NCBI GenBank assembly: GCA_963514095.1
Contig: OY741264.1
Span: 34,831,141 to 34,895,140 of the forward strand
DNA: 64,000 nt
Direction of reading: 5' to 3'
Source of the DNA: Eutrigla gurnardus
Taxonomy: Eukaryota > Chordata > Actinopteri > Perciformes > Triglidae
The notes under the pieces are model-generated. The model ran no database searches and was not told the origin of the DNA. It saw only the letters and a list, made by a program, of their open reading frames with translations. The position numbers and the translations under genes are program-made. This document shows positions 25,906 through 35,923 of this stretch, one piece after another; within the stretch, counting starts at the first letter, position 1; each line of letters opens with the position of its first letter.

Positions 25906-28690
25906 CATCCATCCATCCATCCATTATCTTCCGCTTATCCGGGACCGGGTCGCGGGGGCAGCTGCCTGAGCAGGGACGCCCAGACTTCCCTCTCCCCAGA
26001 CACTTCCCCCAGCTCCTCCGGGAGGACCCCAAGGCGTTCCCAGGCCAGCCGGGTGACATAGTCACTCCAGCGTGTCCTGGGTCTTCCTCGGGGTCTCCTC
26101 CCGGTGGGGCATGCCTGGAACACCTCCCGAGGGAGGCGTCCAGGGGGCATCCGATGCAGATGCCCGAGCCACCTCAACTGGCTCCTCTCGATGTGGAGGA
26201 GCAGCGGCTCTACTCCGAGCTCCCCCCGTGTGACGGAGCTCCTCACCCTATCTCTAAGTGAGCGCCCCGCCACCCTGCGGAGGAAGCTCATTTCGGCCGC
26301 TTGTATCCGGGATCTTATTCTTTCGGTCATGACCCAAAGTTCATGACCATAGGTGAGGGTAGGAACGTAGATTGACCGGTAAACCGAGAGCTTCGCCTTT
26401 CGGCTCAGCTCTCTCTTTACCACGACGGACCGATACAGCGACCGCATTACTGCAGCCGCTGCACCGATCCGCCTGTCAATCTCACGCTCCATCCTTCCCT
26501 CACTCGTGAACAAGACCCCAAGATACTTAAACTCCTCCACTTGAGGCAGGAACTCCCCCCCGACCTGGAGGGAGCAAGCCACCTTTTTCCGGTCGAGAAC
26601 CATGGCCTCAGATTTGGAGGTGCTAATCCTCATCCCGGCTGCTTCACACTCGGCTGCAAACCGCCCCAGGACATGCTGGAGGTCCTGGCTCGAAGGAGCC
26701 AACAAGACCACATCGTCCGCAAAAAGCAGGGATGAAATCCAGTGGCTCCCGAACCAGATCCCCTCCGGCCCACGGCTGCGCCTAGAAATCCTGTCCATAA
26801 AAATAATGAACAGGACCGGTGACAAAGGGCAGCCCTGCCGGAGTCCAACATGCACCTGGAACAGGTCTGACTTACTGCCGGCAATGCGAACCAAGCTCCT
26901 GCCCCGGTCATACAGGGACCGAACAGCCCTTAGCAGAGGGCCCCCGACCCCGTACTCCCGAAGTACCTCCCACAGAATATCACGAGGGACACGGTCGAAT
27001 GCCTTCTCCAAGTCCACAAAACACATGTGGACTGGTTGGGCAAACTCCCATGAACCCTCGAGCACCCTGCGGAGGGTATAGAGCTGGTCCAGTGTTCCAC
27101 GGCCAGGACGAAAACCGCATTGTTCCTCCTGAATCCGAGGTTCGACTATCGGCCGAATTCTCCTCTCCAGCACCCTGGAATAGACTTTCCCGGGGAGGCT
27201 GAGAAGTGTGATCCCCCGATAGTTGGAACACACCCTCCGGTCCCCCTTTTTGAATAGAGGGACCACCACCCCGGTCTGCCAGTCCAGAGGTACTGTCCCC
27301 GACCGCCACGCGATGTTGCAGAGACGTGTCAACCAAGACAGCCCCACAACATCCAGAGACTTGAGGTACTCAGGGCGGATCTCATCCACCCCCGGTGCCT
27401 TGCCACCGGGGAGCTTCTTAACTACCTCGGTGACTTCAGCCCGGGTAATGGGTGGATGAGCCTCTGAGTCTCCAGCCTCTGCTTCCCCAATGGGAGACGT
27501 GACAGAGGGGTTGAGGAGATCCTCGAAGTATTCCTTCCACCGCCCGACGATATCCCCAGTCGAAGTCAGCAGCTCCCCACCTCCACCGTAAACAGTGTTG
27601 GTGGAGGGCTGCTTCCCCTTCCTAAGGCGCCGGATGGTTTGCCAGAATTTCCTCGAGGCTGACCGATAGTCCTCCTCCATGGCCTCCCCGAACTCTTCCC
27701 AGACCCGAACCTTTGCTTCAGCGACCGTCCGTGCTGCAGCACGCTTGGCCTGCCGGTACCCGTCAGCTGCCTCGGGAGTCCCCCGAGCCAACCAGGCTCG
27801 GTAGGACTCCTTCTTCAGCTTGACAGCATCCCTTACTTCCGGTGTCCACCACCGGGTTCGGGGATTGCCGCCACGACAGGCACCGGAGACCTTACGGCCA
27901 CAGCTTCGAACAGCCGCGTCAACAATGGAAGCAGAGAACAAGGTCCATTCGGACTCAATGTCCCCAGCCTCCCTCGGGATCTGGTCAAAGCTCTCCCGGA
28001 GGTGGGAGTTGAAGACCTCCCTGACAGAGGGTTCCACCAGACGTTCCCAGCAGACCCTCACAACGCGTTTAGGTCTGCCAAGTCTGTCCAGCTTCCTCCC
28101 CTGCCAGCGGATCCAACTCACCACCAGGTGGTGATCAGTTGACAGCTCAGCCCCTCTCTTCACCCGAGTGTCCAAAACATACGGCCGGAGGTCAGATGAC
28201 ACAACCACGAAGTCGATCATTGACCTCCGGCCTAGGGTGTCCTGGTGCCATGTGCACTGATGGACACCCTTATGTTTGAACATGGTGTTCGTTATGGACA
28301 AACCGTGTCCAGCACAGAAGTCCAATAACAGAACCCCACTCGGGTTCTGATCGGGGAGGCCGTTCCTCCCAATCACGCCCCTCCAGGTAACACTGTCGTT
28401 GCCCACGTGAGCGTTGAAGTCCCCCAGTAAAACAATGGAGTCCCCGGTTGGAGCACTCTCAAGTACCCCTCCCAAGGACTCCAAGAAGGCCGGGTACTCT
28501 GCACTGCCGTTTGGCCCGTAGGCCGAAACAACAGTGAGAGACCTATCCCCGACCCGAAGGCGCAGGGAAACGACCCTCTCGTTCACCGGGGAAAACTCCA
28601 ACACATGGCGGCCCGAGCTGGGGGGCTATAAGCAAGCCCACACCAGCTCGGCGCCTTTCACCGTGGGCAACTCCAGAGTAGAAGAGAGTC
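25906..28690 (-). mobile_element. Rex3: Rex3 non-LTR retrotransposon (RTE clade), 5'-truncated
   Basis: Bounded by agcctagcctagcat on both sides (near 25893-25907 and 28694-28708). The 3' end on the minus strand is a run of tandem ggat units at 25907-25924, which is the Rex3 type of tail. As I remember them, the sites of the standard Rex3 PCR primer pair lie at 26817-26837 and 27262-27281. The 5' end stops inside the endonuclease. Confidence 0.85.
25935..28604 (-). CDS. Rex3 endonuclease-reverse transcriptase
   Basis: An uninterrupted 889-codon frame. The apurinic-type endonuclease part has SAYGPNG, LLGDFNAHVG, MIDFVVVSSDL and STDHHLVV (near 28580-28120). Reverse transcriptase has LPGGKAPGVDEI, YRGITLLSLPGKVYSRVL, FVDLEKAFDRVPR, GLRQGCPLSPVLF and the catalytic FADDVVLLA. 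It ends PPRPGPG at 25935. The first residues of the endonuclease are lost: upstream sequence (KGAELVWACL) remains in frame but is cut by TAG near 28627. The intact frame suggests a young copy, but truncation means it cannot be autonomous. Confidence 0.88.
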   Translation of the reverse strand: MLEFSPVNERVVSLRLRVGDRSLTVVSAYGPNGSAEYPAFLESLGGVLESAPTGDSIVLLGDFNAHVGNDSVTWRGVIGRNGLPDQNPSGVLLLDFCAGHGLSITNTMFKHKGVHQCTWHQDTLGRRSMIDFVVVSSDLRPYVLDTRVKRGAELSTDHHLVVSWIRWQGRKLDRLGRPKRVVRVCWERLVEPSVREVFNSHLRESFDQIPREAGDIESEWTLFSASIVDAAVRSCGRKVSGACRGGNPRTRWWTPEVRDAVKLKKESYRAWLARGTPEAADGYRQAKRAAARTVAEAKVRVWEEFGEAMEEDYRSASRKFWQTIRRLRKGKQPSTNTVYGGGGELLTSTGDIVGRWKEYFEDLLNPSVTSPIGEAEAGDSEAHPPITRAEVTEVVKKLPGGKAPGVDEIRPEYLKSLDVVGLSWLTRLCNIAWRSGTVPLDWQTGVVVPLFKKGDRRVCSNYRGITLLSLPGKVYSRVLERRIRPIVEPRIQEEQCGFRPGRGTLDQLYTLRRVLEGSWEFAQPVHMCFVDLEKAFDRVPRDILWEVLREYGVGGPLLRAVRSLYDRGRSLVRIAGSKSDLFQVHVGLRQGCPLSPVLFIIFMDRISRRSRGPEGIWFGSHWISSLLFADDVVLLAPSSQDLQHVLGRFAAECEAAGMRISTSKSEAMVLDRKKVACSLQVGGEFLPQVEEFKYLGVLFTSEGRMEREIDRRIGAAAAVMRSLYRSVVVKRELSRKAKLSVYRSIYVPTLTYGHELWVMTERIRSRIQAAEMSFLRRVAGRSLRDRVRSSVTRGELGVEPLLLHIERSQLRWLGHLHRMPPGRLPREVFQACPTGRRPRGRPRTRWSDYVTRLAWERLGVLPEELGEVSGEREVWASLLRQLPPRPGPG

Positions 28691-28937
28691 CAGCCTAGCC
28701 TAGCATTTCCAGCCAATTGCACCTGTTGCCTTTTGACACATTTCCCTCACTCTAATATTATTGTACTTAAATCCTCACCTTCCTTCTTCTTTTCCTGCCT
28801 TTCTGTTGGCTTTCCTGCTGCTCCAAATGATAATGTAGATTGTTTAAACCTTTTACCAGAGACAAATGGTAAACGTGACGAGTCTTTGCTTCGACGCATT
28901 TTGGTGCCACTGACACTGGGCTGCTGGGCACATTCAG

Positions 28938-28938
<1 letters not shown>

Positions 28939-28983
<45 letters not shown>
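28939..28983. repeat. GT-dinucleotide microsatellite
   Basis: About 45 bp of (GT)n just upstream of hAT exon 1 (minus-strand sense). Confidence 0.95.
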
Positions 28984-28987
<4 letters not shown>

Positions 28988-29027
28988 AGAGAGAGTGGAT
29001 TGGGAAGGGGGGGAGTGGCCTCCTTGG

Positions 29028-29400
29028 CTTTACATCCCTGCACTGCTCTACCAGTTGCTTATCACCATAAGAACCCTGTTTCAATAAAAAAAAAAATGTA
29101 GTCTATATGCTGCATTTTATTTGAACTCGATTTATATTTGAGAAAGTAAAAGTATAGAATACAGTTATTTAAGATTCTGTGTGGTGTTTTTAATCATAAT
29201 TTAAAAAATAATAATAATTAGGCTAGTTAAAAAATATATTATTATCAGTCATTTTTTTTTAAATGACTAGACATTTCAGGCGACCCCATTTGAATTCCAG
29301 GCGGCCCCACTTGGGGCCTCGACCCCAAGGTTGAGAAACACTTGGTTTTACATCCCTGCACTGCTCTGCAGTTGCTTATCACCCTGTTTCAATAATTCCC
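29028..29400. repeat. Small repeat insertion flanked by a 55-60 bp duplication
   Basis: Sequence tacatccctgcactgctct to ccctgtttcaata occurs at about 29030-29088 and again at 29344-29394. Between them lies an AT-rich piece ending in a hAT-like terminus (ccccaaggttgagaaacact). Confidence 0.6.
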
Positions 29401-30252
29401 AACCACAAACCAATGAAATAGTGTTAAGTTGGGATATGTTTGGGTATAGTAAATTTAATTAATTGTTGACAGATGTAAATGAGTTGTTAGATATTTTGTA
29501 TCGTCCTATTCATGTTCCTACGTGTGTGTCATAGACCCTGTTCCCCTGGCCTGTGATTGGTTCAGTAGCCTAGTAGTTGTGATTGTTTGGTCGCTGTCAT
29601 GGTGATGAAGCCGGCTAGTTAAGAAAGTAAAGACTGAAAAGTACGTCTCCGTTTCTCCGTTTGATTGTCCTGTGTACCTGGCTGAGCATCAAGAAGACAT
29701 ACCACCACAACGAACCCGGAATTCACAGAAGAATCTTTTATTTTAAATCACATCAAACAGTCGCACCAATCAATTGTAAAGTGTCTGCATGGAGCGGACC
29801 TGCTGACAGAATGTGCAGCTGACAGTGACGATTTCCTCATCGCTAAACCTGTGCCACCATCTGATCTGATCCTCCCTCGTTCGTGAGGACGGGTCTCCTG
29901 GACATTCTTTGTGCTTTTCCTATCTTCATTTCTAACCGGCTCCTTTTTAGTTTTTTATCGGTGCCTGATCTGGCGCGTGCGCGCTCGCCCCCGGTCGGCA
30001 TAAAAAAATGAATGTTAAAAACAATATCTCGTGAGAAAAAAATAGACTTGTCGCGAAGACAATGAAATGGAAACATTGTAATAATACCTGCGACCACGCT
30101 CTATAACAGCTGTAAAAGCTGTACCGCTATACTTATTTTCCCTTGGTTATGGAAGGAAAAAAAAGTCAACTTTTAAAAATTGGAAAGTGAAATCAGTGAA
30201 AAAAAAATGGCGAGGACATGACCTCGTGTCCTCAATGGTAGCTACGGCCTTG
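29401..30252. other. Terminal non-coding part of the hAT element
   Basis: Contains a CCAAT-like gattggttc near 29556 and no clear gene. It may hold the transposase promoter; this is inference. Confidence 0.35.
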
Positions 30253-30328
30253 CGCTGGAACATGCAGACCAGCCAACAACTAGTCTTCTGACTCAAGTTT
30301 GAATATATGTCGTCTGAAGCTGATAAAT

Positions 30329-30529
30329 CAAGCGTAGCGTTAGTTCTGGCAGGCCACGACGTCAAGCTCTAAATCAGCAGCAACAGCGTAGCTGTCAAAA
30401 CCGAGGAGATCAGCTGACGGCTCAGCTGACTCCCCGTACCCGCTTCCTATTGGGAAATTGCATTCAGAGCGCGCTATTTAAACCGCTCTAGCCTGACCTC
30501 CCTCATTGCTTCCTCTGCCGGCTTTTTCA
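30329..30529 (+). repeat. Split direct repeat A1
   Basis: 201 bp, from caagcgtagcg to ggctttttca. Identical to A2 at 35453-35653. Contains a tatttaaa TATA-like motif near 30475. Confidence 0.9.
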
Positions 30530-30608
30530 GACGAGCTCCCGTTCGAAGAGAATTCGCTATTCACGTTCGTACTCACCCTGCCGCTGCTGATGTCGTCGCT
30601 CTCCGTCC

Positions 30609-31463
30609 ATGTCGAGGACCCGCGGCAATATGACGGTACGGAGCCTCAGCAAACCCCGAAACAGAGGAAGCCGACGAATCTACGACGATGAGAGGGCTCC
30701 ATCTCTCCGTCGACGCTCTCGCCCGGCAGGCAAGGTAACGCCACAGATGTCCCATCGCTCGATGACTGGCCGATTCCAAAACCGCTGGAGTTTCTGTTTG
30801 CCAACGATGTTACCGCTCCGGTCGGAGCGTCACACCAGGAACTGTTAGCTTTATTTTAAATTTCGTTGGGTCTCAACCTCCACCCGCCGATCAGCTCCTG
30901 CCCCCGCTCCTCGGAAGCTTCAGCAAACGCAAACACAGCTCCCGGAACTCAGCATTCGCTCCGACTCCAGCTGCTGCCCCGCCGGCCAAAGAGCTAGAGC
31001 CCCGACTCCAGCAGTCGCCTCTGCAGCTCCGGGAAACGACGCCATCATGTCTTCCACCCAGTCATCCATTTCCAGCATGAATTCCAGGATCCAAAGCTTA
31101 GAGGCCGCTACCGCTTCACCTTCCAGCTCTTCCCTCCAGGCCGCCGTGTTTACATCCCGGGAACCTGCCGCTTCCTCCTCGACGCGGGCCGAAGACGTCA
31201 CTCCGACACCCCCTGACTGCGTCTCTATCCCGCGCAGAACTCTGGGAAGTGCAGTCCCAACCTCCACCGGCGTCCCATTCTACCCTCCCGCTGCTGCCAT
31301 CTCTGGCAACCTGAGAAGCCAGATCCCCGCAGTCGCAGGTAATGATGTCGATCTAGTCAAATCCTGCTGCGCTCTGATTTCAGTAGGGGAATTCTACCCG
31401 ATGTACCTAACGCATTGTATGTGGGTTGAAGCGATGCATGATGGCTGGAATTTGTTTTGCTAG
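30609..31463 (+). pseudogene. YR-element gag-like region, frame-broken
   Basis: Starts with MSRTRGNMTVRSLSKPRNRG and an Arg-rich stretch. It then shifts frame into LEFLFANDVTAPVGASHQELLALF (about 30790-30860) and a Pro/Ser/Ala-rich region with coiled-coil-like SSISSMNSRIQSLE near 31060. This resembles the N-terminal gag of fish Ngaro/DIRS-like elements; at least two frame changes. Confidence 0.5.
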
Positions 31464-31904
31464 CAGCTGACTACAAATACGTCACAGGGTCGCGGCCATA
31501 TCACGTGACCTAAAACATCGCGTTAATAGTTTTCAAGAGCCGCTTCTCGCAGCGCTAAGCAGCGCGGTCTGCGACGGCTACAACCGGCTTGCCCACACCT
31601 CCGCTACAGCGGAATGGTTCTCATTGGTTAAAAGCTCAATGACGTGTGTTCAGGTCCGCACTCGGCGGCCACCTTGTGGTGAAATGCTTTGCCTTTATTT
31701 TGGTCCTAATCTCATGGCTTGATCTTAAGTCTGTGCATTGTGTTGTGAGCAGGCCTATTTATATTATGTGAGGTCCAGTTAATTCAAACATAGGATGATA
31801 ATACAAATATATAAAAAAAAAAAAAAAACACACACACACGTCGCCTGCGTGTGCGTGTACATGTGTGTGTGTATATATGCGTATATATATGTGTATATAT
31901 AGCC

Positions 31905-32590
31905 TATATAGCAGGGGTACTCAAATACAAATCCTCAGGGCCACAAAGATGTTTTTCAATGACTCAAAGGTCCATTTATTGAGGTCGGTCAGGCCACATG
32001 TGATATACTGTATTAAGTGCATTTATTTTTGTTGTTCTTACCTCTGAATTTTGAGGATATGTTTCTTCAAAATTTGTATGCTTTGTCTCATAATGCCGCT
32101 TCAAATTGGAAATCTCACCACAGATAGTCTCCTGGCATATTAAGCACATGGGTCTTGTGCTGGTTGGAGGAAGAATGAATGCAAACTTTTCAGTCCATTC
32201 TTCTTTAAATTGGCGATTTTCACTGTCCACCTTTCTTTAGGCAGAGAACTTGGAACACGCCATTTCCATGTAATCTTTTCCCGTCTATGCTATCTATCCA
32301 TGCTCCTACTGGCAAAGTGGCAATATGCGAACCGCTTCAAAAACGAAAGTGAAACTAAAAATGCTCGCAGCGCGACCCAATAACAGGCTGTCTGTGTATC
32401 GTTGGCATGGAGACAAGTCCCGATACACGTGTTGACCCAACCAAAACACATACTGAAAAAATAATCGTTCTGGGGCCACAAATAGGTGTACCGCTGCATA
32501 TAACCTATCGCTTGAGTCACGTTGACTCTGCTGTCAGACTCGACGGCGTTCGGCCACAGTCTCTTAGAGCCCGCCCCCTCAGACACCTGC
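31905..32590 (-). mobile_element. hAT-derived fragment with a BED/C2H2-like finger
   Basis: The left edge cagggg tactcaaa (about 31912-31925) looks like a hAT terminus. The minus strand at 32230-31976 encodes WTEKFAFILPPTSTRPMCLI, CQETICGE, then LKRHYETKH, the N-terminal zinc finger found in ZBED/GTF2IRD2-like hAT transposases. No core transposase and no matched right terminus were found. Confidence 0.5.
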
Positions 32591-32689
32591 AGCTCTCGTC
32601 GGTGTGATAAATCAAGTCAAGCCAAGACCTCCTGAACAAGCGTAATGATAAGTGTGTGGTAGATTGTGGTGATGTGTCCATGATGTTGA

Positions 32690-33080
32690 TACGGAAGATA
32701 GCCTAATGATCCTAGACCTGGAAAGACTCTGACACTAGCAGGATTCTCCGTTGTTATGGCGTATACAGAGATGTAATCTGGGAAGTCTATCCATCCCGTC
32801 CAGCCGAACTGGATCTTTCCATCATTGCCGATCTTGCCATGTCATACGGGGGAACTCTGTTCTATGAATACCACAAATCATTCTCTGCCAGGGCTGCCAT
32901 GTTCATTCAGAGGTTAACCAAAGACTGGACTGGTCTGTGGTCGACCTGGCTCTAATCAGCAGGCACTGCACTGGCCGCTAAGCTCCTTCTTGCACCATTC
33001 GCAGTTCTTTCTCACACCATGCAAGCTGTGTCCCAAACCCGTGGCTATAGCCTAGTCCATCCGCCGGCAGGCCCAAAAGC
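32690..33080 (+). pseudogene. YR-element gag-like region, second part
   Basis: A frame with stops reads WEVYPSRPAELDLSIIADLA, SYGGTLFYEYHKSFSARAA and, after frame changes, VVDLALISRHCTG, which match the Gag-like domain (YEYHKSFSAKAA, then LISRHFAG) of fish tyrosine-recombinase elements. Decayed. Confidence 0.55.
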
Positions 33081-33989
33081 AGATGAGGATAAGGTGAGAT
33101 CTTTGGACTCCAATGTTCCACAAATCCATAAAAACGTATGCAATTTGTCAACTGTAACTAATTAACAGATTTATAAGACACCTTACTTGGGCATCCTTGC
33201 TGGGGATCTTCATCATCTAGCAGCTCACATTCCAGGCCGCATATGCTTTTTGGTTCACTGTTCTGAGTCCCGCAAATGCAGCCGTCCTCCATCAAAGGCC
33301 TCCTCGCAGGTGTCCAGTTCCACCTGCGCTGCTCGGATCCATCCGCAACAGCTTGCTAGAGAATCCATCCATTAAGCTCCTGCTAAACGGCTTCAAGAGA
33401 GGAACCCAAGGCAAGAAATTCGTCTCCCTTTCACCACACTCCACTTTGCACAAATTAATCACCCACCATGGAACGGGTGCTTTGGCTCATAGGCTCACTG
33501 TTAGGAACAGCCTTATGGGTTTTAATAGAGTTACTCGGATCAGATATCAGCTCCGATATCGACTAATTAGCTGGACATCGGATGAATGAGGCCGATCCAG
33601 CATTCCGATCCAGCCATTTCATTTTTATTAACATCCTACACAGCAATACAGTGACAGCGATCTAATCACTTCAATTCTGTTTGCTATGCTGGTTACGTCA
33701 TCACGCAGAGCACGCTGGCAGCCAGTGATGAGTACACAGAGCAACACGGAGCAAGCGCCGGTTCATTAAGCCTTTGTCCGTCGGGTTTCAGGCAGCTACT
33801 ACATTTCATGTTACATTTTAAAATATCTACAGTGCACTTTACATGGTACAAGTGTTATTTATCTCTTTTGCTGCTAACGTACACTTTATTCGTTAATAAC
33901 AGTCCACAGTCATTACCTTTTGTGTTCCTGAAACATTCCAAAACTGATAGAAACAGAAGCGGAATATCTGTTCCTAATTCCCAAACTAA

Positions 33990-34275
33990 CTCTGTTTTTG
34001 TCCATTGTCTTCCATGGCCCGCTATCTGGGAGCCGTGCTCCAGCCAGCCCACAGGAGCCGCTGTTCATCACGGAGGGAGGAGAACCCCTGTCACAAGCCT
34101 GGTTCACCTCTTGCCTCCGCCTCCTCTGCAATTCTGCGGCCTCTCTCCAGAACGCTGCATGGCTCATTCGTTCCGCTTTGGAGCAGCAACCACAGCAGCA
34201 ATGTGCCCAACCTAAAAGCCATGGGCAGGTGGTCCTCACCTGCTTATGAACGTTATCTGCGCCATCCTAGATGCT
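33990..34275 (+). pseudogene. Tyrosine recombinase C-terminus of the YR element
   Basis: Encodes EPLFITEGGEPLSQAWFTSC, then LSPERCMAHSFRFGAATTAA, and after a frame change NLKAMGRWSSPAYERYLRHP. The H-x-x-R box (HSFR) and the following GRWSS-x-AY-x-x-Y block with the nucleophilic Tyr are the hallmarks of DIRS/Ngaro recombinases. The frame change between them and the missing upstream catalytic Arg region make it non-functional. Confidence 0.75.
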
Positions 34276-34339
34276 CAAGCCATGAGCCAAATATTGGATG
34301 TACATAAGTATAATCAAAATATTATTATTCACCAAGCCG

Positions 34340-35254
34340 AGGGGTAACTGATCGGCCTATCTCCTATTTAAATAGGCTACATTTATTTTTAACTCAGCCT
34401 CCTGACATCTCTTGTAGCAAGAGGGTCAGGGAATTGCCGTCGTGGTCGTTTTGGGGGTCTTTTCTTTGCTGCTGCGCTCCCGGCCTGGCTGTGCCTGCTG
34501 CCACGGACTACTACTTGATACATGCTTCTGTTAATGCCACCACTACTGTTAATGCTACTACTACCATACTACCAACACCAAATGCAGTTGGAACCCAAGG
34601 GCCTGGGCTGCACGAGATTTCTGCCTAAAAGCCTATTAAGGCAGTTTTTTCTCGCCACTGTCGCTGTAACGCTTGCCCCTGGGTGATGTTGGGACTTTGA
34701 AATTGTGGTGACTCTTGAAATTTTGAGTGTATTCTAGTCCTGCTCAATATTAAGTGTCCGGAGATGACCTCTGTTGTTTGACAATACAAAATTGAATTGA
34801 ATTTATCGTGTAAGGTGACATGGGGTGTTTGAAAGGCGCCAACAAATATATGTATTATTATCATATTATTATTATTACTATTATTATTATTAATATATTA
34901 TGCCGTTCATGATAACTCATGAAGGGCAGGAAGGTGCTCTTCCTGCCTCAGGCTTTCCACGCAAGCGTGTGGAAGAGCAGATAGGATACGTTTTTCTTTG
35001 CTGCTACGCTCCCTGCTCATGCCGTTCATGATGGCTCATGAAGGGCAGGAAGGTGCTCTTCCTGCCTCAGGCTTTCCACGCAAGCGCGTGGAAGAGCAGA
35101 TAGGATACGTCTGTCTCCTCTTTATTCATCTAGCTGAGGGGCAACGGATCTACTAATCTCCTACCTAAATAGGCTACATTTATTTGAACTCAGATAGCCC
35201 CCTGACATCTCTCGTAGAAAGAGGGTCAGGGAAATTGCCGGTGTGGTCGTTTTG
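34340..35254. repeat. Tandemly reiterated B-like segments with hairpins
   Basis: Segments resembling the B repeats recur: the tgccgttcatga...cacgcaagcg block at about 34901-34973 and 35018-35090 as well as in B1 and B2; the cctgacatctc...gtggtcgttttggggg block at about 34400-34455 and 35200-35258. Each block contains the stems ggcaggaag/cttcctgcc and ttccacgc/gcgtggaa. Confidence 0.7.
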
Positions 35255-35452
35255 GGGGTTTTTCTTGCTGCTACGCTCCCTGCTTATGCCGTTCATGAGG
35301 GCTCATGAAGGGCAGGAAGGTGCTCTTCCTGCCTCAGGCTTTCCACGCAAGCGCGTGGAAGAGCAGGGAGTCCCAGAACAGTACCATACCGCCAAATGAA
35401 ACTTGTGCAAATAAATAAAGATTCTTTTTGACAAAGTGGTCCTGACTGAAAT
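35255..35452 (+). repeat. Split direct repeat B1
   Basis: 198 bp, from ggggtttttcttgctg to ctgactgaaat, directly abutting A2. Confidence 0.85.
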
Positions 35453-35653
35453 CAAGCGTAGCGTTAGTTCTGGCAGGCCACGACGTCAAGCTCTAAATCA
35501 GCAGCAACAGCGTAGCTGTCAAAACCGAGGAGATCAGCTGACGGCTCAGCTGACTCCCCGTACCCGCTTCCTATTGGGAAATTGCATTCAGAGCGCGCTA
35601 TTTAAACCGCTCTAGCCTGACCTCCCTCATTGCTTCCTCTGCCGGCTTTTTCA
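35453..35653 (+). repeat. Split direct repeat A2
   Basis: 201 bp, identical by eye to A1. Confidence 0.9.
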
Positions 35654-35726
35654 ACCCACCTCCACCCCAGCTCCTCCTGTCATCTGTTATGTACCTTACC
35701 ATTGTTCTTGTTGGTCTGCTCTGTCT

Positions 35727-35923
35727 GGGGTTTTTCTTGCTGCTACGCTCCCTGCTTATGCCGTTCATGAGGGCTCATGAAGGGCAGGAAGGTGCTCTTC
35801 CTGCCTCAGGCTTTCCACGCAAGCGCGTGGAAGAGCAGGGAGTCCCAGAACAGTACCATACCGCCAAATGAAACTTGTGCAAATAAATAAAGATTCTTTT
35901 GACAAAGTGGTCCTGACTGAAAT
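35727..35923 (+). repeat. Split direct repeat B2
   Basis: 197 bp, equal to B1 apart from one T in the attcttttgac run. Contains an aataaataaag polyadenylation-like signal. Confidence 0.85.

Larger units (their letters stand above)
25324..28778 (-). other. hAT transposase intron
   Basis: Donor gaag|gtgagg at 28778 and acceptor ttcaacag ending at 25324 (minus strand). About 3.45 kb, of which about 2.8 kb is the Rex3 insertion. The remaining about 500 bp (25385-25885) shows nothing else. Confidence 0.7.
22834..28899 (-). pseudogene. hAT transposase, TTF zinc finger + hAT dimerisation, two-exon, frameshifted
   Basis: Exon 1 (28899-28779) encodes MRRSKDSSRLPFVSGKRF and a K/E-rich end. Exon 2 (25323-22834) joins in phase and encodes 18-residue repeats GGEERERAGEVTSQDSQS, a TTF-type finger (WLRYSPSEDAAYCCVCILF), the RNase-H core (FSVLADETADIGGTEQ; GYDGASTMSG) and the C-terminal dimerisation block (PVTICSCERSFSALRRLK). 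Two breaks are seen. One is at an A7 run (24819-24825 as T), where a single extra A would restore WEKKYPWLRY. The other is near 23145, before EQEIHRW. It is otherwise intact over about 800 codons. Similar proteins are annotated as zinc finger MYM-type 1-like. Indels in homopolymers may be assembly error. Confidence 0.8.
22056..30252 (-). mobile_element. hAT element (ZMYM1/TTF-type transposase), nested with Rex3
   Basis: The left end begins caaggccgtagc (22056) and the right end, read inward, begins with the same 12 bases (ending 30252), followed by a partly shared gaggtca block. A transposase on the minus strand lies inside. No clean 8-bp target duplication is visible; only cgctg is shared by the flanks, so exact ends are uncertain. 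It includes an intron (25324-28778) carrying Rex3. Confidence 0.6.
30329..35923 (+). mobile_element. Ngaro/DIRS-like tyrosine-recombinase retroelement, deleted
   Basis: Has the split-direct-repeat layout diagnostic of YR retroelements: A1 (30329-30529), internal region, B1 (35255-35452), A2 (35453-35653), a 73-bp spacer and B2 (35727-35923). A1 and A2 are both 201 bp and identical by eye; B1 and B2 differ by one T. Inside are gag-like pieces and the C-terminal part of a tyrosine recombinase. No reverse transcriptase is visible, so it is a non-autonomous deletion derivative, also interrupted by a hAT fragment. Confidence 0.82.

Noticed and set aside
26541..28134. Several plus-strand frames across the Rex3 region
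   Set aside because: Antisense shadows of the intact Rex3 frame in GC-rich sequence.
30253..30328. Continuation of the BEL pol on the right side of the hAT element
   Set aside because: The short frame (ALEHADQ) does not match the expected RT sequence and no clean target duplication joins the two sides.
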